From: Synechococcus sp. MVIR-18-1
Lineage (GTDB): Bacteria > Cyanobacteriota > Cyanobacteriia > PCC-6307 > Cyanobiaceae
Assembly (NCBI RefSeq): GCF_014279835.1
Contig: NZ_CP047942.1
Location: 1,178,001 to 1,242,000, forward strand
Length of the DNA: 64,000 nt
Direction: 5' to 3'
Of this stretch, positions 26,369-36,376 are shown piece after piece. A program made the translations under genes and the position numbers. Each line of letters opens with the position of its first letter. Positions within the stretch are counted from its first letter, which is position 1. Under the pieces are notes generated by a model that was given only the letters and a program-made list of their open reading frames with translations, did no database searches and was not told where the DNA came from.

Positions 26369-28972
26369 GTGACGGCTTCCTCGTCCCCATCCGCCAGCCC
26401 AGCCTCTTCGGCGGCTGATCGGTATCAACCCCTCGCGCTCGAAGAGCACTGGCAAGAGCTTTGGAAGGACCAGCGCCTCTATGAAACGCAGGACCCGAAG
26501 CCAGGTCAGCGCGCTTTTTATGCCTTGTCGATGTTTCCGTATCCCTCGGGAACGCTTCACATGGGGCATGTCCGTAACTATGTGATTACGGATGTGATTG
26601 CTCGGGTGCAACGCATGCGGGGTGATGCGGTGCTTCATCCCATGGGTTGGGATGCTTTTGGCTTACCAGCTGAAAATGCCGCCATTGAACGGAAGATCGA
26701 ACCAGGCGTTTGGACAGATAGCAACATTGCTCAGATGCGAGGCCAGTTGGGTCGCCTGGGATTATCGATTGACTGGGATCGGGAGGTAGCAACCTGTCAC
26801 AGCGATTACTACCGCTGGACGCAGTGGCTGTTCCTGGAACTTCATGCCGGCGGGCTTGCTTACCAAAAGGACGCCACTGTCAATTGGGATCCTGTTGATC
26901 AAACGGTGCTTGCCAATGAGCAAGTGGATGCTGATGGACGCTCCTGGCGCTCTGGAGCGTTGGTGGAAAAGCGGGACTTACGTCAATGGTTTTTACGCAT
27001 CACCGATTATGCCGATGCCCTGCTGGATGATCTTGACCAACTTCAGGGTTGGCCTGAACGCGTCCGCACCATGCAGGCCAATTGGATCGGCCGTTCTATT
27101 GGGGCGGAGATCGATTTTCAAGTTGAAGCGCATCCAGAGACTTCAATCACTGTTTTTACAACGCGTCCAGACACGTTGTTTGGAGTGAGTTATCTCGTTT
27201 TGGCTCCTGATCACGCTCTTGTTGATCAACTCACCACAAGCGATGAACGCATTTCAGTTACTGCGTTCCGGGATCTTATGGCTGAACTGAGTCAAGAGGA
27301 GCGGACGTCTGATGATCAACCAAAACGTGGGGTTCCCACCGGTGCAGTAGCGATTAACCCAGCGAATGGTGAATCGATTCCCATTTGGATTGCCGATTAC
27401 GTGCTGGCTGATTATGGAACTGGCGCTGTCATGGGAGTACCGGCCCATGATGTTCGTGATTTTTCATTCGCTCGGCAACATGAACTGCCTGTTCAACGGG
27501 TCATTGAAGTTGCAGGAACCAATGAGCATCTCAATGATGGGGAAGCTTGGACAGGACCAGGCACCTTGATTCACAGTGCAAGTTTTAGTGGATTAACGAA
27601 TGAAGCGGCTAAAACTGCGATTACTAATCATGGGGCCGAGAAAGGTTGGGCTCGGGCTAAACGTCAATACAGGCTTCGCGATTGGTTGATTTCCCGTCAA
27701 CGATATTGGGGATGCCCAATCCCAATCATTCATTGTGATGATTGTGGTGCTGTTCCAGTTCCCCGTGATCAGCTTCCTGTTGAATTGCCAACTGGAATTG
27801 ATCTCAAGGGTTCAGGCGGATCTCCCCTCGCTCGTGCCGAGGATTGGGTCAGTGTGAGCTGTCCTAAGTGCGGTAAACCAGCTCGACGCGAGACCGACAC
27901 GATGGATACCTTTATGTGTTCATCATGGTATTACTTGCGTTTTGCAGATCCTCACAATCGAGATCTTCCATTTGATGCAACCTCGGTTAATCGTTGGTTA
28001 CCGGTTAAGCAGTATGTGGGGGGGATTGAACATGCAATTCTGCACTTATTATATGCACGCTTTTTTACTAAGGCATTGAATGATCGTGATTTACTCGAGA
28101 CAAATGAACCTTTTGAACGCTTGCTAACGCAAGGCATGGTGCAAGGCACGACCTATCGCAATCCGAGAACAGGGCGTTATGTCTCCCCAGCGGTGGTGAC
28201 GGATGAATCCAATCCCCTCGATCCAGATGACGGTGGACCGTTAGAGGTTTTATTCGAGAAAATGTCCAAGTCGAAGCACAACGGTGTGGATCCAGCTGCT
28301 GTGATTGATCGCTACGGCGCTGATACCGCTCGGATGTTCATTTTGTTTAAAGCTCCTCCAGAAAAGGATTTGGAATGGGACGACGCGGATGTAGAGGGTC
28401 AATTCCGTTTCTTGCAGCGTCTTTGGCGGCTGGTGGATGCGGAGGTCAGTCATGACGCTGCCCCCCCTGCAACAGGTGAATCAGACAGTGAGATGCGTCG
28501 GGCCGTGCACCAAGCCATCAAGGCTGTTAGCGAGGATCTCAGTGATGATTTTCAGTTCAATACGGCGATTTCGGAGCTGATGAAGCTGAGCAATGCCCTC
28601 TCCTCTGGCTTGGCTCAAGCCTCTACGGGTGTGCGCCAAGAAGCGATGTCTGCTCTCGTGCGCTTACTTGCGCCATTTGCACCTCACCTAGCCGAAGAGT
28701 TTTGGCAACGACTCGGTGGTCAAGACAGTGTCCACCGTCAGCCATGGCCAGACCACGACCCTGATGCCCTGGTCATGGACTCCATTGAAGTGGTGATTCA
28801 AGTCAAAGGGAAGGTGCGGGGATCGATGTCCGTTGCCGTTGATTGCAGCAAGGAAGAGCTAGAGCGCTTGGCTCTTGCCAGCGACGTGGCTCAACGCTGG
28901 CTGGAAGGCAAGCCCCCCAGACGCGTGATTGTGGTTCCCGGAAAGCTCGTCAACCTGGTGCCGAGCACCTAA
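26369..28972 (+). CDS. leuS: leucyl-tRNA synthetase
   Basis: The 867-residue class I synthetase charges tRNA-Leu. Signatures are the HIGH-type HMGHVRNY (with [12 protein letters not shown]), the editing domain ([39 protein letters not shown]), the zinc-like Cys set (CDDCGAV, CPKCGKP) and the [12 protein letters not shown] catalytic loop. The start is probably GTG 26369, giving [19 protein letters not shown] before the conserved LEEHWQELW; an upstream frame extends to 26282 but overlaps hfq. It ends 4 bases from the end of the convergent pgi gene. Confidence 0.96.
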   Translation: MTASSSPSASPASSAADRYQPLALEEHWQELWKDQRLYETQDPKPGQRAFYALSMFPYPSGTLHMGHVRNYVITDVIARVQRMRGDAVLHPMGWDAFGLPAENAAIERKIEPGVWTDSNIAQMRGQLGRLGLSIDWDREVATCHSDYYRWTQWLFLELHAGGLAYQKDATVNWDPVDQTVLANEQVDADGRSWRSGALVEKRDLRQWFLRITDYADALLDDLDQLQGWPERVRTMQANWIGRSIGAEIDFQVEAHPETSITVFTTRPDTLFGVSYLVLAPDHALVDQLTTSDERISVTAFRDLMAELSQEERTSDDQPKRGVPTGAVAINPANGESIPIWIADYVLADYGTGAVMGVPAHDVRDFSFARQHELPVQRVIEVAGTNEHLNDGEAWTGPGTLIHSASFSGLTNEAAKTAITNHGAEKGWARAKRQYRLRDWLISRQRYWGCPIPIIHCDDCGAVPVPRDQLPVELPTGIDLKGSGGSPLARAEDWVSVSCPKCGKPARRETDTMDTFMCSSWYYLRFADPHNRDLPFDATSVNRWLPVKQYVGGIEHAILHLLYARFFTKALNDRDLLETNEPFERLLTQGMVQGTTYRNPRTGRYVSPAVVTDESNPLDPDDGGPLEVLFEKMSKSKHNGVDPAAVIDRYGADTARMFILFKAPPEKDLEWDDADVEGQFRFLQRLWRLVDAEVSHDAAPPATGESDSEMRRAVHQAIKAVSEDLSDDFQFNTAISELMKLSNALSSGLAQASTGVRQEAMSALVRLLAPFAPHLAEEFWQRLGGQDSVHRQPWPDHDPDALVMDSIEVVIQVKGKVRGSMSVAVDCSKEELERLALASDVAQRWLEGKPPRRVIVVPGKLVNLVPST

Positions 28973-28976
28973 CCGA

Positions 28977-30575
28977 TCAACCTTTGCTAAAGCGCAGTGA
29001 GGCTGGACTGTCCCAGCTTCCCTGTGCCATATATCCACGATCGTTGCCCGTGAGATGACGCAGGATCCAGAAAATGGCTTCTTCGGTGCCTGATCCAATG
29101 GCCTTCTGGATGTCGGCTGCAGATCTGGACACTCCGTCGGATAAGACGTCTTCTACTTGCTTTTGCAGATTGAGAATGGCGGCTGCGGCTTTTTTTCCTG
29201 CTTCGACACCTGGTTGGTGATAGGCATTCACATTGACCAATTCCCCATACAAACCAACGGCCCTCTCAAACAAAGCGATCAGTGCTCCGAGACGGCGCGC
29301 ATCAAAGCTACGCATGCTGATACTCAAGCTTTGGCGTCCTCCTTCCGTGAGTGCTGAGCGCGTTCCTTGCAGAAACCCATCGAGGAAGTCACCAGGACGC
29401 TCCCCCTCGATCGAAGGGATGTCATCCACATCACGCAGGACTTCGATGAAGGTCACGAAAAAATTATCGATTCCGTCACGCAATTGCTGAACGTAGGCAT
29501 GTTGGTCTGTTGATCCCTTATTTCCATACACGGCAATGCCTTGATGCACTTCTTTCCCATCGCGATCGAGGTGTTTACCAAGTGATTCCATTACCAGCTG
29601 TTGGAGGTAACGACTAAAAACCTCTAGTCGATCCCGATAAGGAAGTACGACCATGTCGCGTTTGCCTTTGCCTTCGCCTGCGGCATACCAGGCTGCTGCC
29701 ATCAGTGCTGCTGGATTGCGACGCACATCTGGACAGCGCGTGGCTTCATCCATTTGGGCTGCGCCTGCCAAGAAGCCACGGATATCGCAACCGATCAAGG
29801 CGCCTGGTAGTAAACCAACAGCACTCGTGATGCTGGTTCGACCACCAATCCAGTCGAACATGTCGAAACGCTGGAGCCAGTTTTCTTTTTCAGCCTGCTG
29901 ATCAAGCTTGCTACCCGCCATGGTGACCACGACCGCTTGCCCTGGCCAACTGCCTCCATGGGCTTCGAGGCGATGTCTGGCTTGTTCCATGCCGAGGTGA
30001 GGTTCGGGTGTTCCCCCCGATTTGCTCACCGTGATCACCAACGTTGTACGGAGACGTTCCCCCAGGCTTGCAAGAACCCGGCTCATGCCATTGGGATCCA
30101 CGTTGTCGAAAAAGTGGAACGGCAGGCCTACGGCATGGTCCTGAAGAGCGCGAATCATGAGCAAAGGACCGAGAGCACTCCCTCCAATCCCGATCCAAAG
30201 GACATCAGTAAAGGGCTGTCCGTTAGGTGCCTGAATCGATCCACCAAGAATTGATTGACCGAATTGATCGATGGCATCAATTTCAGCAGAGATGCTCGCC
30301 CCAACCTGTTGATCCGGTGCTAGCTGCGGCTGGCGTAACCAATAGTGGCCAACTTGACGCTGCTCATCGGCGTTGGCGATCGCACCCCCCTCCAGTTCTT
30401 CCATCGCCTGGAACGCTTGTTCCAGGCGGGGAGTGAGCGCCTCGAGAGCAGAACTATTGAGATGCATCCGACTGACATCAAGCCAGAGCCCGAGATCGTC
30501 GTGATACCAAAGCAAATCGCAAAAGCGTTGCCACTGGGTCTGGCTATCGATGGCGCTGAAATCCGGGAAGCTCAT
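28977..30575 (-). CDS. pgi: glucose-6-phosphate isomerase
   Basis: The 532-residue enzyme interconverts glucose 6-phosphate and fructose 6-phosphate. Signatures include the GGSALGPLLMIRAL loop, the VTVSKSGGTPEP sugar-phosphate binding stretch, GGRTSITSAVGLLPGAL and the catalytic His and Lys region (YGNKGSTDQHAYVQQL and YHQPGVEAGKKAAA). Length is within the bacterial range (cyanobacterial forms run about 530). It diverges from an exported lysozyme-like gene and converges on leuS. It feeds glycogen and pentose-phosphate cycles and provides hexose phosphate that can reach glucosylglycerol synthesis. Confidence 0.96.
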   Translation of the reverse strand: MSFPDFSAIDSQTQWQRFCDLLWYHDDLGLWLDVSRMHLNSSALEALTPRLEQAFQAMEELEGGAIANADEQRQVGHYWLRQPQLAPDQQVGASISAEIDAIDQFGQSILGGSIQAPNGQPFTDVLWIGIGGSALGPLLMIRALQDHAVGLPFHFFDNVDPNGMSRVLASLGERLRTTLVITVSKSGGTPEPHLGMEQARHRLEAHGGSWPGQAVVVTMAGSKLDQQAEKENWLQRFDMFDWIGGRTSITSAVGLLPGALIGCDIRGFLAGAAQMDEATRCPDVRRNPAALMAAAWYAAGEGKGKRDMVVLPYRDRLEVFSRYLQQLVMESLGKHLDRDGKEVHQGIAVYGNKGSTDQHAYVQQLRDGIDNFFVTFIEVLRDVDDIPSIEGERPGDFLDGFLQGTRSALTEGGRQSLSISMRSFDARRLGALIALFERAVGLYGELVNVNAYHQPGVEAGKKAAAAILNLQKQVEDVLSDGVSRSAADIQKAIGSGTEEAIFWILRHLTGNDRGYMAQGSWDSPASLRFSKG

Positions 30576-30680
30576 CTCTTGCGGAGAACCTTCATCCCTG
30601 AACCTATCCGTGATTGTCCGAGATGCCCACGAATTGGAATATCACGGTTATTCTCTCGGCGGAAACGTGGTCTGTGTTTT

Positions 30681-31457
30681 GTGAGTGTTCTTGGACGTCA
30701 GGTTGTTGCCATAACGGGAGTTCTGGGCTTCATCTGTTTGTCCGTTGCTCACCTTCGCAGCACCGCGGAACTTCCTTCAGTCGATGCTGAGATCCAGACG
30801 CAGCCTCTGCATGGAGATCCGAGTGTCTTCAGCCCAGAAGAGCTTTTGCTGCTGCAGCGACGTTTTGGTGTGCATGGACCACAAACGCAACTTGCTCAAT
30901 TGTTCACCCGGGGCATGGACCAATTCCAACCTCTGCGAACGCAAACGGTCAATCGCCTTCAAGAACTAAAGCCCGTGATTAAGCGGGAATCGAGACGTTA
31001 TCGGGTGAATCCGATGCTGGTTACGGCCATCTTGTTTGATGAAATACAGCATTCCAAGCCGGGAGAAGATCTGCCTTTTGTTGTCCATTCCGGACTTGTC
31101 TCAACGCATGGACCTGCTCAGCTTGGAATTAGTGAGTTGATTCATCAAGGTCGACTTCCTTTGCAACCATCAAACGTTGAAATCGCTGAAGCTAGAAATC
31201 TTTTGATGAATTCCGAGGCCAATGTTGAATTACTTGCAGCAAAGATAGCTCGACTCAAAAAAGAGTTAGGCCTTTCTCCCGATCAAGTTTTAATTGCGAG
31301 TCGCTCGTATGTTGATGCCAAAGCGATCGCAACCCTCGCTTATCTCCATAATGGCAAACTTGATTATCCAAGGCGTGTGTTGCGATACATGCAAGACACC
31401 GAGTTGCACGGCCTAATCTTTTCTGAACGTCGTCCAATCACTCAGCCGTTGGTTTGA
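30681..31457 (+). CDS. exported lysozyme-fold-like protein
   Basis: The 258-residue protein begins with a hydrophobic anchor or signal segment (VVAITGVLGFICLSVAHL). The core VIKRESRRYRVNPMLVTAILFDEIQH resembles the start of SLT/DUF1402-type lysozyme folds, where a helix with a catalytic Glu follows P-x-LV-x-AI. The HGPAQLGISELIHQ stretch corresponds to the family GxxQL turn. Two Glu, E103 in KRES and E121 in the DE pair, are candidate catalytic residues. I chose GTG 30681, which lies beyond the pgi start; longer readings overlap pgi. The likely job is peptidoglycan cleavage, inferred from fold likeness only. Confidence 0.65.
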   Translation: MSVLGRQVVAITGVLGFICLSVAHLRSTAELPSVDAEIQTQPLHGDPSVFSPEELLLLQRRFGVHGPQTQLAQLFTRGMDQFQPLRTQTVNRLQELKPVIKRESRRYRVNPMLVTAILFDEIQHSKPGEDLPFVVHSGLVSTHGPAQLGISELIHQGRLPLQPSNVEIAEARNLLMNSEANVELLAAKIARLKKELGLSPDQVLIASRSYVDAKAIATLAYLHNGKLDYPRRVLRYMQDTELHGLIFSERRPITQPLV

Positions 31458-31529
31458 ATACTGATAAAAGTTAGTCATTTGAATCCCATTTTCTGCAATC
31501 AATGTCTGTTTATTCATTTTTCTATAACG

Positions 31530-32450
31530 TTAAGGACATAGAACTTTTAATGCAGCGAGTCGGGTTTGAAGTTCATCCCAGTCAAAACTTCTTGGATCGC
31601 CGCGTTCTCCACCAAGATCAACATGACGATGGGTGGTAATGGCCGCTGGTGTGAATCCAAAACGATTGATCCAGTCTGTTAAGACAAGCGCTAGAGAGTC
31701 GTATTGGGCGGATGAGTATCCGCTATGGATAGATCTGCTATTGGCTCCATCCCCTGGTGTTTCCAGGCTTAAGTGAAGCGCAAAATTATTAACGGAGCCC
31801 CTTATTTTTGGATTGGTTACGGCCCATTCACCTAAAAAAGCTGAATAACCAGCCCCGTAGGCGCGATTGAGTGGATCAACAAGATCAACAATTTTCCCGT
31901 TAAGACCAATCACTGTGTGGTAACTCACTTGGTCTGCATCTCTTGGGTGGGGAGTCAAAAAGGTATTCACAGCAGACTGGAGCGAGTACACCGTTTCATG
32001 GAGGACAACAACACGGGGATCCGGATTGAGAGCTGCTCCCCAGGGATTAATTCTGAAGCGGTCTCCATAATTTGTTGGATCTGTTGCTACCGATACACGA
32101 CGATCCTTCAGCGTGCGTTGTTGAGCTTCCAGCCGATTTTTGAGCTTGGAGTCAAAGCCAGAACATTGTTTCGATAAGGGTGAAGACCAGGAGATCGCCC
32201 TAGGAGGGAATGGTTGCTTGGTTGGCTCAATATTTTTACGCTCTCGTTTTGCCTCACTGCCCACTTCATCAAGAAGATCGAGGAGAGACGGACCACTCGC
32301 TTTCAGTGCACCACTTTGATCATTGCTCAACCAGGCCAAAGCACCCATGCCCAAAACGACAGTGCCGCTACAGAGGATGACCGTTGCACCACGATGCGAT
32401 ACCTGAGACTTCAGTCGCTTCCAGATTTGAGTTAAACGATTGAAAACCAT
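31530..32450 (-). CDS. N-acetylmuramoyl-L-alanine amidase, Amidase_2 family
   Basis: The 306-residue protein has an N-terminal hydrophobic segment (GATVILCSGTVVLGMGALAW) and an Amidase_2 domain (about 135-300). Zinc ligands are recognisable: His in VVLHETVY, His in ITTHRHVD and Asp in GDPRSFDWDEL. The YHTVIGLNGKIVDLVDP segment is the substrate-side strand. It cleaves the bond between MurNAc and L-Ala in peptidoglycan, outside the cytoplasm. The start overlaps the end of the M61 peptidase gene by 19 bases, so the pair is co-transcribed. The 72-base gap to the convergent lysozyme-like gene shows no clear terminator. Confidence 0.88.
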   Translation of the reverse strand: MVFNRLTQIWKRLKSQVSHRGATVILCSGTVVLGMGALAWLSNDQSGALKASGPSLLDLLDEVGSEAKRERKNIEPTKQPFPPRAISWSSPLSKQCSGFDSKLKNRLEAQQRTLKDRRVSVATDPTNYGDRFRINPWGAALNPDPRVVVLHETVYSLQSAVNTFLTPHPRDADQVSYHTVIGLNGKIVDLVDPLNRAYGAGYSAFLGEWAVTNPKIRGSVNNFALHLSLETPGDGANSRSIHSGYSSAQYDSLALVLTDWINRFGFTPAAITTHRHVDLGGERGDPRSFDWDELQTRLAALKVLCP

Positions 32451-34129
32451 CGATCACGTAAGTCTTTTTGTGATGAGGAGGCTCTAGGGTCCCAGCCGAT
32501 TTCCCATTGCTCAACAATTGGATCGCTTTTCTTCAGGATTGTCGAGCTAAGACGACCACGACGCGCATAAAGAACAGGAATCTGCTCAGGCCCTTGAAGG
32601 AGTGCTTGCCAATGATCAAGACCCCTTAGACGCCAATCATGAGCCCCGATCAGTTCGTCCCCTGGGACAAGTCCTGCGTGTTCAGCAGGACCATTCGGAC
32701 TCACCTTGTTGATGATGAAACGACCTTTTTGTTTGGAAAGTTGTAGTCCTACGTTTGGGTGCTTTGCGTGAATTGCAACCGCTTGCAAGCCAAGAGCGCT
32801 CAGGCTTTCGTGAATAGGAGCTGCCATGGTGGTTTCAAGCCAGGTTGGCAAAAGCTCGGCTAGTGCCATGTTGTGGGCCGCCACAGCTTGAATCAAGTCT
32901 GTTGGCTCATAACCCTTGCCGTAGCGGCCTAAGCGTTGCCAAAGGTCACGAACAACACAGGAAAGGGCCGATCCTGATTGTCTAAGTTGTACATCAAGGC
33001 AAAATGAAATAACAGTTCCAAGTCGGTAGTAGCTAATTTGAGCAACAGAATTTGCGGCTGTTTGTTTATAAAGCCGTAGCCATGCTTCTCTCGAGCTATC
33101 AGCTAAGGATTGGATGTTGCATCCAGGATTTAGGAGGACATGGGAAATATCTTTCCCTAAATCTTCGAGGAACGTCTGTCGATCAGATTTATCCGCTAAA
33201 AGCGACAGGGTGAGATCAAAATAACTGGTGATTCCTTCTGCAAACCAAAGTCCATCGCTAATTTCTGCCTTGTCGTATCGATAGGGAACGTAGGCGCCTG
33301 GTCGGAGTCTACGCACATTCCATTGGTGAAAGTATTCGTGGCCTATGAGCTGTAGGAGTTGCCGATAGCCATCTTTTTTTGTGAGAGCTTCCCAGGAAAA
33401 TTGAAGCACTGAAGAATGATCATGCTCTAAACCGCCATAACCTTGATCGAGCAGCTGAATCACTAATTGATAACAATCACCAGCCGGTGGTGGGGTACCC
33501 ATCAGCGTGCAAGCTGCTTCACAGACCGCCTCGATATCGGCTTGAAGGGGGAGAGGCCAACCCATCGGTGGCTCGCCGATTGTTAGCAACTCATGCTGAT
33601 GTCCACAAACAGTGAACGGACGAGAATCAAAGGGACCGGCGTGTACTGGCGCATCAACGAGATGGTCAAAGTCTTTTGCTTCATAGCCATCGTCAACACG
33701 TGGCAGGGGGAGATGTCCTAACCAATCGGTAGGCAAACACAGTTGGAGATGATGCGGATTCCAGCGTTCCCCATCAATCAGCATGACCACTGCGGGAAGG
33801 CACAGGGATGCGAAATCTGGATCTAAATGATTGGTGCGCACCGTGAGCTGACGCGCTTCCAGCGTGTAGGTCAAGCACACGGGATCGAGGTCCAGGAGCT
33901 CGGCTGTCCAGCACGAGGGCGCTACTCGCTTGCATCTAATCGCGCGACCTGATTGCTGAAGCTGAAGGCTGTGCAGATGCTGCGCGTGATCGCGAACGGT
34001 ATAGGACCCAGGTGTCCAACTCGGCATTAGCCAGGATTGATGGTGTACTCGAGGTGTCCACTCGAGTTTCACCTTGAGTTGCTGACGTGCAGGCTCGCAG
34101 AGATCGATCGAAATCCTGACGCCATCCAT
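32432..34129 (-). CDS. M61 family metallopeptidase with PDZ domain
   Basis: The 565-residue protein has the M61 (glycyl aminopeptidase-like) layout: an N-terminal beta domain (PSWTPGSYTVRDHAQ), the GYGGLEHDHS signature, the zinc motif HEYFHQW (about residue 265) with a downstream Glu in WFAEGITSYF, and a C-terminal PDZ domain (about 455-520, INKVSPNGPAEHAGLVPGDEL). No signal peptide is seen, so it is probably cytosolic. I chose ATG 34129, whose first base is also the last base of the upstream stop (TGATG), over a GTG at 34135. Substrate is unknown. Confidence 0.9.
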   Translation of the reverse strand: MDGVRISIDLCEPARQQLKVKLEWTPRVHHQSWLMPSWTPGSYTVRDHAQHLHSLQLQQSGRAIRCKRVAPSCWTAELLDLDPVCLTYTLEARQLTVRTNHLDPDFASLCLPAVVMLIDGERWNPHHLQLCLPTDWLGHLPLPRVDDGYEAKDFDHLVDAPVHAGPFDSRPFTVCGHQHELLTIGEPPMGWPLPLQADIEAVCEAACTLMGTPPPAGDCYQLVIQLLDQGYGGLEHDHSSVLQFSWEALTKKDGYRQLLQLIGHEYFHQWNVRRLRPGAYVPYRYDKAEISDGLWFAEGITSYFDLTLSLLADKSDRQTFLEDLGKDISHVLLNPGCNIQSLADSSREAWLRLYKQTAANSVAQISYYRLGTVISFCLDVQLRQSGSALSCVVRDLWQRLGRYGKGYEPTDLIQAVAAHNMALAELLPTWLETTMAAPIHESLSALGLQAVAIHAKHPNVGLQLSKQKGRFIINKVSPNGPAEHAGLVPGDELIGAHDWRLRGLDHWQALLQGPEQIPVLYARRGRLSSTILKKSDPIVEQWEIGWDPRASSSQKDLRDRWFSIV

Positions 34130-34500
34130 CAGCACATGGCCCGCTCAGCTCCCTGCTGACCTGTTGTTGAAACGGATGGATCCAAGCTGACCCCATCTGC
34201 AGAGCGCAGGGCCGACCTCAGGGCATAGGCCCGCAAAATGGTTTTGAGATGCGTTTTGTGTCCTGCAGAATTTCTGGTTTGACCAAGATCCAGCATCAAC
34301 GCCAACGATCCATCGGCATCCCACCTCCAGCCCATTTGGAGCCCGCTGCTGTCTGTGGCTACCAATTCAGCTGGATAAATATCCTGGCCAAACGCTTTGA
34401 TTAGGCCTGGACGTTGGACGAGGTAGTGCTCCGCTAACAGAGTTTCCTCAAGAAGCTCGAGGTCTGTGATGACGGTTGGCAGGATGGTCAGATGGGACAT
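34129..34500 (-). CDS. DUF1257 (Ycf35-like) protein
   Basis: The 123-residue protein opens MSHLTILPTVITDLELLEETL, the hallmark of the DUF1257/Ycf35 family encoded in cyanobacteria and red-algal plastids. The middle LVATDSSGLQMGWRWDADGSLALMLDL is the family strand region, and the end RAYALRSALRSADG is a helix. Ycf35 has no confirmed function. I chose ATG 34500 because earlier in-frame starts would intrude on the divergent purN region. The stop overlaps the M61 start by one base. The operon ycf35-like, M61, amidase mixes an organelle-type gene with protein and cell-wall hydrolases. Confidence 0.85.
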   Translation of the reverse strand: MSHLTILPTVITDLELLEETLLAEHYLVQRPGLIKAFGQDIYPAELVATDSSGLQMGWRWDADGSLALMLDLGQTRNSAGHKTHLKTILRAYALRSALRSADGVSLDPSVSTTGQQGAERAMC

Positions 34501-34509
34501 GAGCACATG

Positions 34510-35220
34510 ATGCCTGCGCCTTTGAACCTTAGCCACTGTGCTGCGAATTCACTCGATTCAGGTCTCGAGCTGATTTCCCCGTCGATTCAGCAATGGCCTC
34601 AGTTTGAGCCAGCGTTGCGATTGGGAGTGATGGCTTCTGGCAACGGAAGCAATTTCGAGGCGATTCAAAGCTCGATTTCTGCTAAAGCGCTGCATGCCGA
34701 CATTCGCCTCTTAGTGGTCAACAACCAAGGCTGTGGAGCTGAACAACGAGCGGAGCGTCTGAACATTCCTTGTGAGTTGTTCGATCATCGTCAGTTTGAG
34801 ACGAGAGAACGTCTTGATCACGCCCTTGTGAATGCGTTTCTTGAGGCTGATGTGGATCTGATTGTGATGGCTGGATGGATGAGGATTGTGACTCCTGTGC
34901 TGATTGAAGCGTTCCCGAACAGATTGCTCAATATCCACCCATCACTTTTACCCAGCTTCAAAGGTCTCGATGCGGTTGGTCAAGCTCTTCAAGCGTCTGT
35001 GCGGATCAGTGGTTGCACTGCACATTTGGTCCAGGCGGATGTGGATACCGGCCCCGTCATCGCCCAGGCGGCTGTTCCAGTGCTTCAGGACGACAGCCCA
35101 GAGTCCTTGGCCTTGCGTATCCAAGCCCAAGAACATCGCATCTTGCCCTGGGCTATCGCTCTTGCCGGCATGCAGTGGCGGCAGACCTTGGCGCCTTCTT
35201 CCAGCACAGATCAGGGGTAA
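34510..35220 (+). CDS. purN: phosphoribosylglycinamide formyltransferase
   Basis: The 236-residue GAR transformylase adds a formyl group from 10-formyltetrahydrofolate in purine synthesis. The GART core starts at about residue 35 (ALRLGVMASGNGSNFEAI), with NIHPSLLPSFKGLDAV carrying the catalytic His and TAHLVQADVDTGPVIAQ carrying the Asp. About 34 extra N-terminal residues precede the core. In-frame ATGs at 34492, 34507 and 34510 are possible; the last avoids overlap with the divergent Ycf35-like start at 34500. The 3' end overlaps argC by 10 bases. Confidence 0.92.
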   Translation: MPAPLNLSHCAANSLDSGLELISPSIQQWPQFEPALRLGVMASGNGSNFEAIQSSISAKALHADIRLLVVNNQGCGAEQRAERLNIPCELFDHRQFETRERLDHALVNAFLEADVDLIVMAGWMRIVTPVLIEAFPNRLLNIHPSLLPSFKGLDAVGQALQASVRISGCTAHLVQADVDTGPVIAQAAVPVLQDDSPESLALRIQAQEHRILPWAIALAGMQWRQTLAPSSSTDQG

Positions 35221-36275
35221 AAGGGCACGAGAGGTAAACCTGTTTCGCCCGGTAGTCCTGCCATCAGGTTGAGACATTGAATGGCCTGTGCGGCCTGTCC
35301 TTTCATCAAGTTGTCAACGGCGCTCATCAGGACAAGACGTCCGGTTCGATTGTCGACTTGGACGGATAAAAAGGCCCGGTTGGTGTGTTTTGCCCATTTG
35401 GTTGCTGGATAGGTTCCAACCGGCAACACCGTGACGCAGGTGTGATGGCGGTAAAAACTCTCCAAAACGGTGGTGCAGTCTTCGGCAGTAAGTCCCGGAT
35501 CGCGCAATCTGGCGTACACGGTTGAGAGCAGCCCGCGCACCATGGGAACCAGATGGGGTGTGAACTGCAACTGGATTCCACATCCGGCAACCTCACTGGC
35601 CATCTGCTCAATTTCAGAGGTGTGGCGATGGCCTACGACGCCGTAGGGACTAATTGATTCAGAGGCTTCCGCCAGCAAAAGATGTTCTTTTGCTGCGCGT
35701 CCTCCACCGGATGTGCCCGTCTTTGCATCGATAATCACACCGTCTTGTTCGATTAATCCCTGCTTGAGAAAGGGCAACAAAGGAAGCAAGCTCGCGGTAG
35801 GAAAGCAGCCGGGCGCAGCTACCAATCGCGCTGTTGCAATAGCAGAAGCATTCCACTCAGGTAATCCGTATGTGGCTTCAGCACAAAGATCGGCATCTGT
35901 GCGCTTGCACGAGAGAGCCTCCTGGGCGTAGACGCTCGACCATTGGTCGAGCGAGCGGTAGCGGTAATCAGCGGAGAGATCGACAACGCGTACGCCTCGA
36001 TCCAGAAGCCCAGGCACCAGGCCACTCGCCAATCCATTGGGGAGGCTGAGCAAGGCCACATCTGCCCGCTCGGCAATTCTTGTGGGCTCAGGACTCTCCA
36101 CCAGGGGATCATCCGGTAGGGGCAAAAACGGACAGAGCTCGCTCCAACGCTTGCCAGCACTGCGTTCTCCGGCGAGCAGGCTGATCTCAAAATTTGGATG
36201 GGACTGCAACAGCCTCAGGCTTTGCAAGCCCCCATAACCGGATGCTCCGATGACCGCAACTCGTTTGATCGCCAT
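35211..36275 (-). CDS. argC: N-acetyl-gamma-glutamyl-phosphate reductase
   Basis: The 354-residue enzyme reduces N-acetylglutamyl phosphate to the semialdehyde in arginine synthesis. It has the N-terminal GASGYGGLQSLRLL nucleotide-binding loop, VVDLSADYRYR, the catalytic Cys in VAAPGCFPTAS, and the GTSGGGRAAKEHLL and HRHTSEIEQ segments near the substrate site. Length fits type 1 ArgC. It diverges from ribBA by 101 bases, in which I see no strong structure, and converges on purN with a short overlap. Confidence 0.95.
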   Translation of the reverse strand: MAIKRVAVIGASGYGGLQSLRLLQSHPNFEISLLAGERSAGKRWSELCPFLPLPDDPLVESPEPTRIAERADVALLSLPNGLASGLVPGLLDRGVRVVDLSADYRYRSLDQWSSVYAQEALSCKRTDADLCAEATYGLPEWNASAIATARLVAAPGCFPTASLLPLLPFLKQGLIEQDGVIIDAKTGTSGGGRAAKEHLLLAEASESISPYGVVGHRHTSEIEQMASEVAGCGIQLQFTPHLVPMVRGLLSTVYARLRDPGLTAEDCTTVLESFYRHHTCVTVLPVGTYPATKWAKHTNRAFLSVQVDNRTGRLVLMSAVDNLMKGQAAQAIQCLNLMAGLPGETGLPLVPFYP

Positions 36276-36376
36276 GAACTGAGCGGAATGATCGGCTGAT
36301 CGTACTGGCGTCGATCATGATGAGAGCTTGTTGAATACCTAGAACGCTGAGCCATTCAGCCGCAGCTGCCGAGGAC

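Noticed and set aside
30345-30680. Longer start for the lysozyme-like gene
   Set aside because: The extension is the antisense of pgi and only GTG 30681 gives a signal segment at the N-terminus.
36276-36376. FMN riboswitch before ribBA
   Set aside because: The gap to argC is 101 bases and lacks the conserved RFN blocks.
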